From the NCBI GenBank assembly GCA_947311845.1, contig CAMZMU010000027.1, forward strand, positions 48,956,094 through 49,020,093: DNA of 64,000 bases, in the 5' to 3' direction. Below are positions 54,646 through 64,000 of this stretch, one piece after another. The notes beneath the pieces were generated by a model, which was not told where the DNA came from, did not search any database, and saw only the letters and a list, made by a program, of their open reading frames with translations. Each line of letters opens with the position of its first letter. Positions within the stretch are counted from its first letter, which is position 1. The translations under genes were made by a program, and so were the position numbers. The DNA comes from Poa pratensis (taxonomy: Eukaryota > Streptophyta > Magnoliopsida > Poales > Poaceae).

Positions 54646-57415
54646 CTAGTTTCTTCCCCTTCCTCTTGGTCCTCGCCTGCCTCGCCCACGTGGAGCAGCT
54701 GCTCTAGTTGCCGGAGTAGCATTCGTAGGTGGGAATTTGGTACAACCAGTGTCCCTGTGACCAAAATCATTGCACAAGAAACATTGCACTGTTGGGCCTC
54801 CGGCTTCAGATTCATCCATACCATTTCTGATACGCTTGCACGGTCGTCTACCTCTACCGGGACGCAGTAGCCTTGGGTCGGGGATGTACTGCCTTTCATT
54901 AGGGTCAACCGTGTTGAAATTACCCACAGCTCGAAATCCCACCATTTCACCGGTCCAGGTATTAAGAACAGACTCGTTAAAATAATATGGTGAAACGAAC
55001 GAGCTGGCTGACAGTCCGAGTTGCCCACACGCAGCCAATACATGGGAGCAGGGCAGGTGAAGCAATTTTGGTTTATTGCATGTGCAGTCACATGTTGGTC
55101 GGGCTTCATTTCCAATTCTCACCTCATGCGTTCTGAGCTGATTTCCGCAACCAAATTTGTCAGAAGGTAAGCGTACCTCGAACCTCCTTTCTTGATTTCC
55201 TATGGCCTGCACAGCATGAGTACGAGCTTTTGCCATCTTCCTATCCATGTACTCCGTAATCTTCTCACAAAAAGGTGTGTTCGGGTTGTTTACGATATGC
55301 AAGTGAGCTTTCTGGCGTCTTTCTCTGAAGTACTTGACTGTGCCCTCAAAAATACCCTCCACAATGGCTGTAAGTGGCAATGCCTATTTCCTCTCAGAAC
55401 AAAGTTGTATGTTTCAGCCAGGTTGGTAGTCATAACACCGTACCTGGCTCCATAAGTGTCGTGCAGCAAAGACCACCTCTCAAGAGGCTCGTGCTCTATC
55501 CACTGCTGAAAGTTTTTAATCAACCTCCCAGTCTTTCTCCTAACACCAGGCGGATCAAATCCTGGCAAGTCACAAAGCCCAACAGGTACATCCTCAGCTG
55601 GTGGAGGTCCGGTTGCTAGCTGTTGCGCCACAAGTTGCACATGTGCTGCTACTGCAACATTTCGTGCAGCTCTCCTCTGCCTAACATGCTGGTTAGTGAA
55701 GTCATCAAGCTTACCACGTATGAATGTGTATTTCCAGAATTGGTTCTGCTTGCATAGTTTTTTGAATAGATTCATCAAAGCCTTATCTCGGAACTGTGAG
55801 AAAAAATTGGCCCCCAAATGGCGCATGCACCAACGACTCTGCAGGTCTAGCCATGGCGTTTCTTCCGCGGCCACAGGGTTTGTGAGTGCCTTGACGGCGT
55901 TCAGTATACCAGCATGGCGGTCATGAAGGATGCACACGTTCGGCTTATCTTTTACTACTGCTATTTTAAGCTGCCTGAAGAACCAAGTCCAACTTTCAGT
56001 GTTCTCGCTCTCCACAAAAGCAAATGCAAGTGGCACGATCTGATTGTTGCCATCCTGACCAATGGCAGTCAAGATCTGTCCCCTATACTTCCAGTAAGAA
56101 ATGTACCATCAACACAGATAACTGGTCGACAGTGAGTGAAAGCTTCTATGCATACACCGAAAGAGAAGAACACACGATGCAGCACCTTTACGTTTGGAAA
56201 CTCTTCCATCCAAAAGTGTTTGACGTCAACATATGTGCCTGGATTACGGGCCTCCAATGTGTGGAGGAGCCGAACAACTGAGTCATATGAGTCTAGGAAC
56301 GATCCGAATCTTTTCTCAAGTGCCATCTGCTTAGCCCTCCAAGCTTTGCCATAAGATATTTGTACTTGAACCTGGTGAACACCTTATGCTGAATAGCCTT
56401 CGCTTCCATAGCTTTGCCCTGTACTATTTCTGAGTACAGCAACCGAGCTATAAGCGTCGACGAAATGTTACGATGATCTTGAGGAATACTTCAATTCTAC
56501 ATGTGTGTGTACTACGTCGCTCACTTTCCAGTTTATGCCGAAGTGAGGACGATAACCGTGCACCCTTCCAGGACACCCTGCTACCTCACATTCCATTGTC
56601 AGATATTTTTTACTCGACACCTTGGTTTTGAATGTCTTGCAAGTCGACATTGCCCACTTAATGATTGCGTCTTGCAAATGTTGCTTGTCGGTATATAGAG
56701 CACCCGCAGCAACCTGGTTCTGATGGTATTCCCAGGCAGAATCATGACCATCGTTCACTGTCATTGACGACGAGAAATCATGACTCCATGACGCAGGATT
56801 TGGCACCACATGTTCGTCATCTGACTCGTCGGAATCATGCCCATAAGCACTACCACCATCTTCGTCTTCCTCTTCCATCATTTCTTGGAATACATCGTCT
56901 GCAGCTGCCTCAGCACCATCTTCATCTCCCTCTTCCATCTGCTCTGCCTGACTATTTTGGCCAGATTCATAACCACCACCTCCAACATCTCCCTGATTAT
57001 AATCATGTCCAGAAAATTGCATCTCCTGACTACTCTGGCCAGGATCGTGACCTCCCTCGCCTTCAGGCGGAATCACCTCCTTCGCGACAGGTATCAGTAA
57101 CGCGATAGGGGTACATCCCCTGCTTTCGCAGCCTTGCAACCATCGCACCATCTGAGAGGTCCGCTCTATCGGCCTCAAATAAAAAAACACCGGGGACCTT
57201 GTCTTCGTCCACAGTGCATGCACACCGACAGTGTCTGTTTGAGGATTAAGCCCTAAACACGCTGCCAACCAATCTTTCAGCTGACTTATAGACCATGTTT
57301 CTGGGTCACTCAGTTCCAACTCTGACCATCGAAACTCACCCAAATCAGCTCCATGCTCATTTACCACAACTTCGCCAGGACCGTAGTAAAACAAACATTT
57401 CACTAAATTACTCAT
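54646..57415 (-). pseudogene. MULE transposase (MURA-like), three apparent frameshifts
   Basis: The frame starts at 57415 (MSNLVKCLFYYGPGEVVVNE). An N-terminal region with acidic low-complexity spacers (EEGDEDGAEAAADD, EEEDEDGG) precedes the MuDR zinc-type region (TMECEVAGCPGRVHGY). The MULE catalytic core follows with CVDGTFLTG (Asp), ILHDRHAGI (Asp) and TTNLAETYNFVLR (Glu). A SWIM zinc finger (CDCTCNKPKLLHLPCSH) and a CCHC knuckle (CFLCNDFGHRDTGC) come before an RGRGRRGPRGRGRN tail, with the stop at 54,646. The frame shifts near 56,490, 56,085 and 55,390, each explained by one base. The product would be about 900 aa if uninterrupted. Confidence 0.92.
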
Positions 57416-57854
57416 CTCAACAACCTAAAAATGTGACACCAATTAACTGTTATAACGGGGAACAACTATATACTTAATATTACTAGCGCAACAGTAAACC
57501 CTAATTAGCCAGATAAACGCATACCCTTGAAGCGTGCCGATTCAATGGACCAGCACCGTCACCACCACCGCCAATGCAACACCGCTGCACCACCACCACC
57601 ACGCTGCACCACCACCACCCTACACCAACCTCCACCTAAACTCCACCATTGCTCCAACCAAACAACACGAAATCACACAAAAACCTAACCCATCTGTATA
57701 TCTGAGCTGCCTTAACTCTCTAACATTTCTAGGAGGAAGATTTGGTGGCTGGATGGACAGATCGCCGCTGAAACGCAGCAAGGAGCTGCTGGTTTTCGAG
57801 AGGAAGAAGAAAAGGAGAGAGAGGACGCGAGGAGGAAGATGGGCCTTATCCAGC

Positions 57855-58060
57855 ATCCTATCGGCCCAGCCCTGGCCGACAGGCCTGTCGGCTTAGAGTT
57901 GGCCGATTAGTGCCCACTCGTGACGCGTGACGGCCTGTCGGGCGCAGGCCTGGCCCACCATGCGACCTTGTCGGCTTAGACAGAGCCGATAAGGCCTTAT
58001 CGGCCCAGCTCTGGCCGACAGGCTAATCGGCCCAGCCCTGGCCGAGGCCGTATTATTTTT
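57855..58060. repeat. Sub-terminal repeat cluster of the MULE
   Basis: Variants of TCGGCCCAGC(C/T)CTGGCCGACAGG recur at least four times and are mirrored at 54,225-54,370. They are likely transposase-binding or fold-back sequences; this is inferred. Confidence 0.7.
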
Positions 58061-58129
58061 GAAATTTCGTTATTTTGCGTAATATTTTTCGAATTTAATT
58101 AAAAAATGTATTATTAAAAAAAAATTAGC

Positions 58130-58728
58130 CAATAGCCCCAATACAGTCCTAGAGAGTTCATAGTGTTAAATGATGTGAATTGTTTCCTAAATAGCTAATA
58201 AATAGTTTGAGAAAATACCTTAAAGTATGGGTCAAATCGATGATTTCCTGCAATTTTTGTTGGGGTCTCCGATGAAGGTGGCCTAATATATTCATTACGT
58301 AGCTCACCTATGGCGTGTAAGACGCGTCTAAAATATTTGCTGATTGTATAATATGACCTTCCAAAGTTTGTTGCGACAACCCTATTACGAAGGTTATGTC
58401 CAACAGTATGCAAAAACATCGCTACTTGCTGCTCCACACACAAATGAGGACTATTTTCTAGCAACTTGCGATCCCTCAATATGTCACACAGCCGAAAGAA
58501 AGGGGCTCTTTCAAACCTTAACATATTTCTACAAGTCACATCGCAATGCCAAATTTTATTGTCTAAATAGTCAAGTCTTTGCTGGTCTCTTTGATGCATT
58601 GGACCATAGGTTATACGTGGTCTTCTCTTCCTTATAATTGACCGTACAAGTACAGACACAGCAGCAAGAACCACAAAAACAGCAGCTCCCCTAATCATCC
58701 TTTTCCGTTTATCCATCTTTTTGGCCAT
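58130..58728 (-). pseudogene. Harbinger transposase, N-terminal part
   Basis: Exon 1 (58728-58219) begins MAKKMDKRKRMIRGAAV and contains CDVTCRNMLRF, PFFRLCDILRDRKLLENS, HLCVEQQVAMFLHTVGHNLR and YYTISKYFRRVLHAIGEL, the helix-turn-helix-like N-terminal region of plant Harbinger transposases. The donor follows DPYFK. Exon 2 (from 58148) reads DCIGAI and stops being continuous at the MULE, which lies between the first and second bases of the next codon (GAT, Asp). Without the insert the frame would join the C-terminal part directly. Confidence 0.9.
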
Positions 58729-59435
58729 CTACAACGCATCCATGTAATCAAATAAAAACCATAAATGACAGCAGCAAATATGCCATAAATTACACTAACA
58801 AGCTATAATACCTAGGACAGCAGCATACAACACAATATATTGCAAGAAATCTATGAATTTCAGTCGGACATGGAGAGGAGAACACGATAAGAGAAGATTG
58901 AAGAAAGGGGATGCACATATCGCAGCTCACCTTGCAGAAATTGGGTCGACGGAGCTGCAGAAATCGAACGGAGAGCTGGTCCCTTGTTGCTGCTGCTGCT
59001 GCTTCCTTCCCGCCGCTCCTTGCCGCCTCCGCTTGCCTGCCGTCGCCGCCGGTAGCCCCAACGCGGCCGCCTGGGAGAAGCTCCGCCGCCGCCTGCTATC
59101 ACCGCCGCCGACGGATTGGTCGCGCCGCCAGAATCGGGAGGAGAAGAGGGACGAGCTGGGTACGGGAGATGGGAGAGGATAGGGTTGGTGTACGGTGAGC
59201 GATGGTGAGCGAGGCTTTTTCTTTTCTTTTTCTTTGCGGGTGAGAGAGACCAGCGGTGAGCGATCGTGCACATTCCACCGATTCGGTGGAACGGGGTCGT
59301 TCCACATCTAGACCGAATATTCGTTTATAGGAACCATTCCATTCTACTTCTATTTTCCAACCAAACACTAGGATGGAGGCTAGGTGCAGAACCGACCCAT
59401 TATATTCTACTTCATGATCCAAACCAAACACACCC

Positions 59436-59900
59436 TTAAGTGTACATCTAGGTTTTGTACAAAGTCAACTTTTAAAAAAAATTGACCAACTTTATAGAAA
59501 AGGGGATCAATATGTATGACATCAAACTAGTATATTTTGAAACTTCATTTCAAAACTAATCCAGTGATAACAATTTAGCGTCATAAATGTTGGCACTTTT
59601 CCCTATAAAATTGGTCAAACTTTAATAAGTTTGACTTACCACAAAAAATAGAAGTACACCTGCTCACGGACGGATGGAATATCTCTGTATCTCCTTCTGT
59701 ACCAAATTGCCACGGAGGGAGTAACTCTGCATCTCCTTCTGTACCAAATTGCCATGTGACACTATAATTATTGGTAAAGGCATCTGGATTATATAATAAT
59801 AATAGTACCAAATTAATTCATCAATTACTGATATTACAAGTTTATATTTATATGTGATGAGCTAGCTTTTTTTTTTGAGAAAAATGTGACGAGCTAGCTG
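59436..59900. repeat. MITE-like remnants upstream of the LBD gene's 3' side
   Basis: TTGGTCAAACTTTAATAAGTTTGACTT and ACGGAGGGAGTAACTC phrases are typical of Stowaway-type MITEs. CTCCTTCTGTACCAAATTGCCA occurs twice (about 59,691 and 59,731). Borders are not resolved. No gene. Confidence 0.5.
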
Positions 59901-60003
59901 AATAGCTATGCATATCCATGCGTGCGTGCGGTCGATCTCGACGTCGATCAAAAGCTCAAAAATTATGTAAATCGAGGAACTCGTCCGTGTCAAGCAACGG
60001 CGC

Positions 60004-60640
60004 TTACTGTCCATCGCGCCCGTGCATCCGCGTTTCGACGTGGTGGGCTACGGCCCACGGAGGAGGAAGCGCGACAGTGCCGCTTGGGCTCTGCCCCTGC
60101 ACCGTGCCGCCGCCGTATGCGGCGATGGCGAGCTGAGCCCGTGTTCTGGCCAGCTCGCACTGCACGGCGCGGATATCCTCCTGCAGCCCGCTAATGATCC
60201 CGGCGCAGCCGTACACCGGATCCTGCACCCGCCACCGCGCCTCCATTGCCACCGCGTCCGCCGCTTGGGCTCGCTCGGGCACCGGCAAGCTCTGCAACGT
60301 AAAAAACACACCCACAAAAATACGACACATTTCAGTATACTCAAACGTAAATAAATGTTCAACGAAATGCATGCATGTGAGCTTGAACAAACTAGTAGCA
60401 GCAGTAGCATAGTATAGCTGATGAAGTGGTGAGCATTACCTGCAGCAGTCTGGTGACGTTGCTGGCCCCGAAGACCCTGTGCACGCAGGCGTACCTGTCG
60501 GGCTGCGCCGCCGGGAAGTAGGGGGCGAGGACGCAGTCGTGCACGCATCTCCGCCGTAGGTACTTGCACGCCGCGCACCTCCTGGGATTCGCGGCCTCCT
60601 TCTCAATTTCCACGTTGCTGCTGGCGCCGGTCGACGACAT
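60004..60640 (-). CDS. LOB-domain (LBD) transcription factor, 2 exons, LBD23/24-like
   Basis: A nuclear plant-specific regulator of organ boundaries and development. Exon 1 is 60640-60440 (67 codons) and exon 2 is 60291-60004, with a 148-bp GT-AG intron at the position typical for LBD genes (after NVTRLLQ), giving 162 aa. Exon 1 has the C-block [15 protein letters not shown] (C-x2-C-x6-C-x3-C), then VLAPYFPA and the GAS start (RVFGASNV). Exon 2 has the [14 protein letters not shown] block and a heptad-like [12 protein letters not shown] stretch in place of a strict leucine zipper. The [11 protein letters not shown] form and short length resemble the LBD23/24 branch. The start ATG is 21 codons before the first Cys. 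The frame is intact. Confidence 0.93.
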
Positions 60641-61079
60641 GATCCAGCGGCGATCTTCTGGTGAGGGTTGAGAGATTTCGTGGATCTTTGGTAGATTTTC
60701 AGGGTGATTCTGTGGCGCCTTTATATGTGCTGGAGTGGAATTGCAGAGTAGGCAAGTCGTGCACCAGGAATGGTAACAACAACGGTACATTTGGAGGAGA
60801 GCATGCAGCGCAAACTTGGAAATCTCAACGGTCGTGTATGTTATTCCTAATGTGCGCACGGCGCGCCGCTGAAATTGTTCGAACAACCAGCACGAGTCAT
60901 CATTCGAAAGCAGCACAAATCCTATGTTTGTTTTGTTTATCTCTGCATTCGAGGCACGACTGACAGGAAAGCTACTCCCTCCCTCCCTCGCCACACCCTC
61001 GCCCGCGCCGCTCGCTCCTCCCGGTCCACTCCCCCGCCGACGCCGCATCCGCATCTCCGTCTGCGAATCCTAGCGTCAC
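60641..61079. other. LBD gene upstream region
   Basis: Promoter and leader of the LBD gene. A GC-rich pyrimidine stretch at 60,970-61,060 could be a leader or part of the next element. No gene is seen. Confidence 0.4.
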
Positions 61080-61692
61080 GGCAGTAAAAATGGTTTCTTG
61101 CTAGCGCCGCGGGAGGCCGAGGTGGTCATGGCGAAGCTCCCGCGGGCGGAACAATGCCTATCATGAGGAGGGCACTTGCGCGGCCCTGGCGACGATGTTG
61201 CTGTCATCGACCTGACCCTTGTTGGCGGCGGCAGCCTTGGCAGCGGAGGCCTAAGCCGCCGCCTTGTCTTTCTTCCTCCGGGCGCCCCGCTTCTGGATCT
61301 CGTTGGCCCTCTGCTCCGGCATGAGCTCTTTCTTTGGCTTCTTTGGAGGATCGGCCACAAAATCGAGCACAACGGCGGCAGCCGCAGCTCCAGCGGGGTC
61401 GGCGGTGGCGGCTGCGTCGGCCATGGCTAGGGCAGGAGCTCGAGTTTGGTTTTGGTAGAAGAAAGGCCGGAGTGGTGATTTTGCCTCTGTTGGGCGGGCC
61501 AGGGCGGACAAGGGGAGGACACAATAGGTGTCCGCGCCTGTCCGTGGCCTATGCAAACCTAGCCCAAATTTGGACCGAGTATGAATCGCGGCGGACAGAA
61601 AAACGGAGATCGGCCTGTTTGCGTCGCCGCGTTGGCCCTTGGTTTTCAACCGCGCGGACTCGATGGGTCGCCCCGTTGGAGTTGCCCTTACG
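61080..61692 (-). mobile_element. PIF/Harbinger fragment with ORF1 N-terminus
   Basis: The right border reads GGGCAACTCCAACGGGGCGA on the minus strand, a Harbinger-type inverted repeat. Downstream on the minus strand a frame begins MADAAATADPAGAAAAAVV and continues with KKPKKELMPEQRANEIQKRG, matching the basic N-terminus of Harbinger ORF1 (Myb/SANT) proteins. It ends early. No matching left terminus or transposase was seen. Confidence 0.5.
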
Positions 61693-64000
61693 TGGTGTTT
61701 GTGCCGTCGTCTCGGGTATGGGTCTCGGCTGTGCGCACGCTACCACTTGACTGCCCCCCAGACGGTTTGTTCTTACCACTGGTTGATAGGTGAAAATTGG
61801 TTGTGTTCGTGCATCAGCTTATTGCTTGACAGTGTATACTGTCATTTTGATCACTATGGGGTATCAGGTTTCAACTTGGCCTTGATTAAATAATACCCCT
61901 TGTTGTCCAATCTGACTAAATACAGGGTAGTATTTGTGTCGCTCTTCAATATAAATTTTCCACAGATTATGGTTTACTACTCTATCCATTATTCCATTTT
62001 GGTTCCAACCAAGAGTGAAACTTCTATCAAATGGTAAAACTGAAACATAAGGGAGTGTGCACCGCTGGTTGCAACCAAATCTCAGATCATGAAGGTTAGT
62101 TGTACTTATGCAAATGACGATTGCAAAGTACTCCTGGCATTGCTGAACTAATCAATTGCTGAGCTAAAACAGGGATCAATTCCTCAATATATTTTCTGAT
62201 CATAATTAACAACAATCTATGAAAGAAATTATACTCCTACTACCTGCTGCTTCCTGTCGATTGACTTCCTCTTGATGATTGACTTCTGCCTCTTCATGAT
62301 TGCTTCTTCCTGTTGATTGGCGACAGGATCCAGAGGCCGGCGGCCGCTGCGCGCGGTTGGCAATTTGATCAGCCAAATTTCGACGGAAGAAAAGGCGACG
62401 GAGATGAGCGGTGGATTATGGATGGGAACACATGGCGGCGTGCACGCGCGCCTACCAAAACGGGAAGGGAAAGAAAGGAAAGACGAGCTGGTGGCTGCTC
62501 CGCCTCCGCGCGCGTGCGGGCTTCCTCGTGGGCGGGGCCTGGCCGGCCGCACGCGCCGCTAGTGTGTCGCCGGACGGCCCGGCAGCGCACGGCCGCCGTG
62601 TCGAGGAGACATTGGGCAGGGTCAAGTGTTGATTGAGTGGCCAATGATTGATGACTCGTTAATTAGGAGATGTAAAACTTTGATCGTTCGGGGTTTTAGC
62701 TGCGGCCGGCCATTAGTTTAGCATTTCTGTGGTGTCGCCGGCCAGCCGTACGTTGAGTCTAACCACGTCGGCCTCACTAGCTTGACACTTTCTTTAGGGA
62801 ACCACTAACCAGCGAGCTGGACATGAAGTACGCATATATTCCCAAACGGGGGCCATTTGGCAGCAAAAGCGCCCGCGTCTTTTGGACTCCTCCTCGTCGT
62901 CCTAAAGCGGCCATCATTCTGATCGACCTGTCCGTCAGTGTCTAGGGTCCTGCCTCGTACACACGCTGCACCATCACGCTTGGCTATAGCTTCACCGCCA
63001 CCATCCACCAGCATGGCGCGCGGCACCAACCGACGGAGCAGATGTAGCCTGTAGAGCCTGTAGGACGTCGCGTCTTCCTTAAAAGGAAGTCCCCCGCGCG
63101 CGCGTGAGAGGGAGAATCTGGCCGTCTTGCCGCTAGCTGCTCAAGCTTTCTGCTTCCCCTGCCCGCGCGCTGGTGGCCGGCCGGAGACTCGTCCTTCTCT
63201 TCCCCTCCGTCTATTCTTTACCATGCTCGTGACTCGTGGATTGTGAGACGCATCCAGATCCATGCATGTTCTGCGTCGCATATTGAAAGAGGAATCCTAG
63301 GATAGCCCGTACACTGTTTCGAGTTCAAACTATACATGCATCGGGTGGGGCGTACATACGCTACGCCATTGATAATTTGATATAGTAGGACAGTGGTACG
63401 CCACCGGCATGGAACAATGGATAAGCAGTTCGGCATGAATGTGGGATCGATCGCCGCTTCATCGCGTAGTACCACTTTGGATTCCCTTCCGCTACGTATC
63501 TGCTTGCATGCGGGCTCCTGCGAATGGGATCATGCAGGAGGAGCATGGTTTTCGAGACGCGGGCAAGGGAGGGAGGGAATCCCTGCAGACCTGCAAGCTC
63601 TCCGGCCGTATGCATGCAGCACGGCGATCGATCGGTCGACATGCATCGGCGTGCGTGTCTATGTGCCCATGCATGTTCGCTGTGTGCATCGTTCTCTTCC
63701 CCTGATTGCTAGCTGCGAAGTGACACGACCTTGCTGAATCTCCACTAGTTCCTGTCTTCGCTTTTTCTCTGCGTCTAACGATTGTCTCATCATATTCTCG
63801 TGTCCTCAACTCCTGCCTCACGACCATCGATCACACACTGAACTAAACTATTTCTTTTGTAACATATAGGAGGCTGCATTGCGTTAGATGGAAGGGAAAG
63901 GAGCAACGATGCAGTGTTCGATGTATGATATCTTTTCTGTCTATGCAGTCTTGACCCTAGCTAGAAGCCTAGAACCCTGTATATGTATGGTAATTACTTA
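61693..64000. other. Intergenic region, no supported gene
   Basis: Only short or overlapping frames occur. A GC-rich patch at 62,310-62,640 encodes shadow frames on both strands. A short minus-strand frame at 62,298 (MKRQKSIIKRKSIDRKQQ) arises from repeats of a GATTGACTTC-type phrase and is not convincing. A (CG)n stretch lies at about 63,096-63,106. Confidence 0.5.

Larger units (their letters stand above)
54147..58129 (-). mobile_element. Mutator-like element (MULE), 3,983 bp, inserted in the Harbinger transposase
   Basis: Terminal inverted repeats of about 105 bp start GCTAATTTTTTTTAATAAT at 54,147 and are mirrored to 58,129 with few mismatches. A perfect 9-bp target duplication, CAATAGCCC, lies at 54,138-54,146 and 58,130-58,138. 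Both sub-terminal regions are packed with TCGGCC/GGCCGA motifs (54,225-54,370 and 57,855-58,050). The interior encodes a MURA-type transposase on the minus strand. Confidence 0.96.
52205..59435 (-). mobile_element. PIF/Harbinger transposon carrying an inserted Mutator-like element
   Basis: The right end reads GGGTGTGTTTGGTTTGG on the minus strand, ending at 59,435 next to TTA (59,436-59,438), a Harbinger-type target. Inside, minus-strand ORF1 (Myb/SANT) and a transposase are arranged as in autonomous plant Harbingers. The left inverted repeat was not found, so the left coordinate is only the last recognised gene end. Without the 3,983-bp insert and its 9-bp duplication the unit would be about 3.2 kb. 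Confidence 0.82.

Noticed and set aside
56665..57108. Plus-strand frames of His/Leu/Ile-rich composition in the MULE
   Set aside because: Reverse-complement shadows of the acidic spacer of the MURA transposase.
62229..62644. Frames on both strands with a basic short repeat (MKRQKSIIKRKS)
   Set aside because: Built from short repeated phrases, with no family match. A single 18-codon exon is not enough to call a gene.

Overview
The window is plant nuclear DNA, almost certainly from a grass (Poaceae), and probably a pooid or Triticeae-type genome. The evidence is spliced genes with GT-AG introns, GC-rich first exons, grass-like protein sequences, and intergenic space filled with nested MITEs, Helitrons, PIF/Harbinger, Mutator, Copia, TRIM and LINE elements. 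Nothing bacterial, organellar or CRISPR-like is present. I found no tRNA or rRNA gene.

Layout: 1-2.2 kb is intergenic. 2.2-5.0 kb (+) holds the histone chaperone ASF1 in three exons. 6.3-10.3 kb (+) holds a small basic protein gene resembling the ribosome-biogenesis factor SLX9; its start codon appears to be split by an intron and its last exon is frameshifted in a poly-A run. 10.97-12.8 kb is a Helitron and 12.87-14.93 kb a PIF/Harbinger element with a broken transposase; LINE and MITE fragments follow. 17.1-20.0 kb (+) holds an intact six-exon MATE/DETOXIFICATION transporter. 20.5-30.4 kb is a duplication-rich stretch: a tandem TRIM, a partial MATE pseudogene, a block of about 1.6 kb in two copies plus a third partial copy, and a Harbinger remnant.

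30.5-31.3 kb (-) holds a DUF599 membrane protein gene with one apparent frameshift. 32.0-33.5 kb is a retroposon with a target-site duplication lying ten bases beyond the stop codon of EMC6 (33.5-35.8 kb, -). EMC6 has a 20-nt microexon and one apparent frameshift. 36.0-37.0 kb shows an RTE LINE nested inside another LINE, with a 34-bp target-site duplication. 37.7-41.9 kb (-) holds ORC4, for which I resolved all 16 exons with intact phase, including one GC-AG intron. 45.9-46.3 kb (+) holds a two-exon secreted cysteine-rich peptide gene resembling the grass MEG1/ESF1 family. 47.4-51.7 kb is a degenerate Copia element without gag. 52-59.4 kb is a PIF/Harbinger element whose transposase is split by a Mutator-like element (54,147-58,129) inserted inside the codon of its first catalytic aspartate. 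60.0-60.6 kb (-) holds a two-exon LOB-domain (LBD) gene. 61-64 kb contains a Harbinger fragment and no supported gene.

The host genes are unrelated housekeeping and regulatory functions (chromatin assembly, replication origin licensing, ribosome biogenesis, ER membrane-protein insertion, export, development) and do not form one pathway. I did not find a convincing new multi-gene system. The most informative structures are the MULE-in-Harbinger insertion, the MATE/block duplications, the split start codon and the altered cysteine pattern of the MEG-like peptide. Exon boundaries were derived by hand from splice consensus, phase and family similarity. No alignment, expression data or database search was available.
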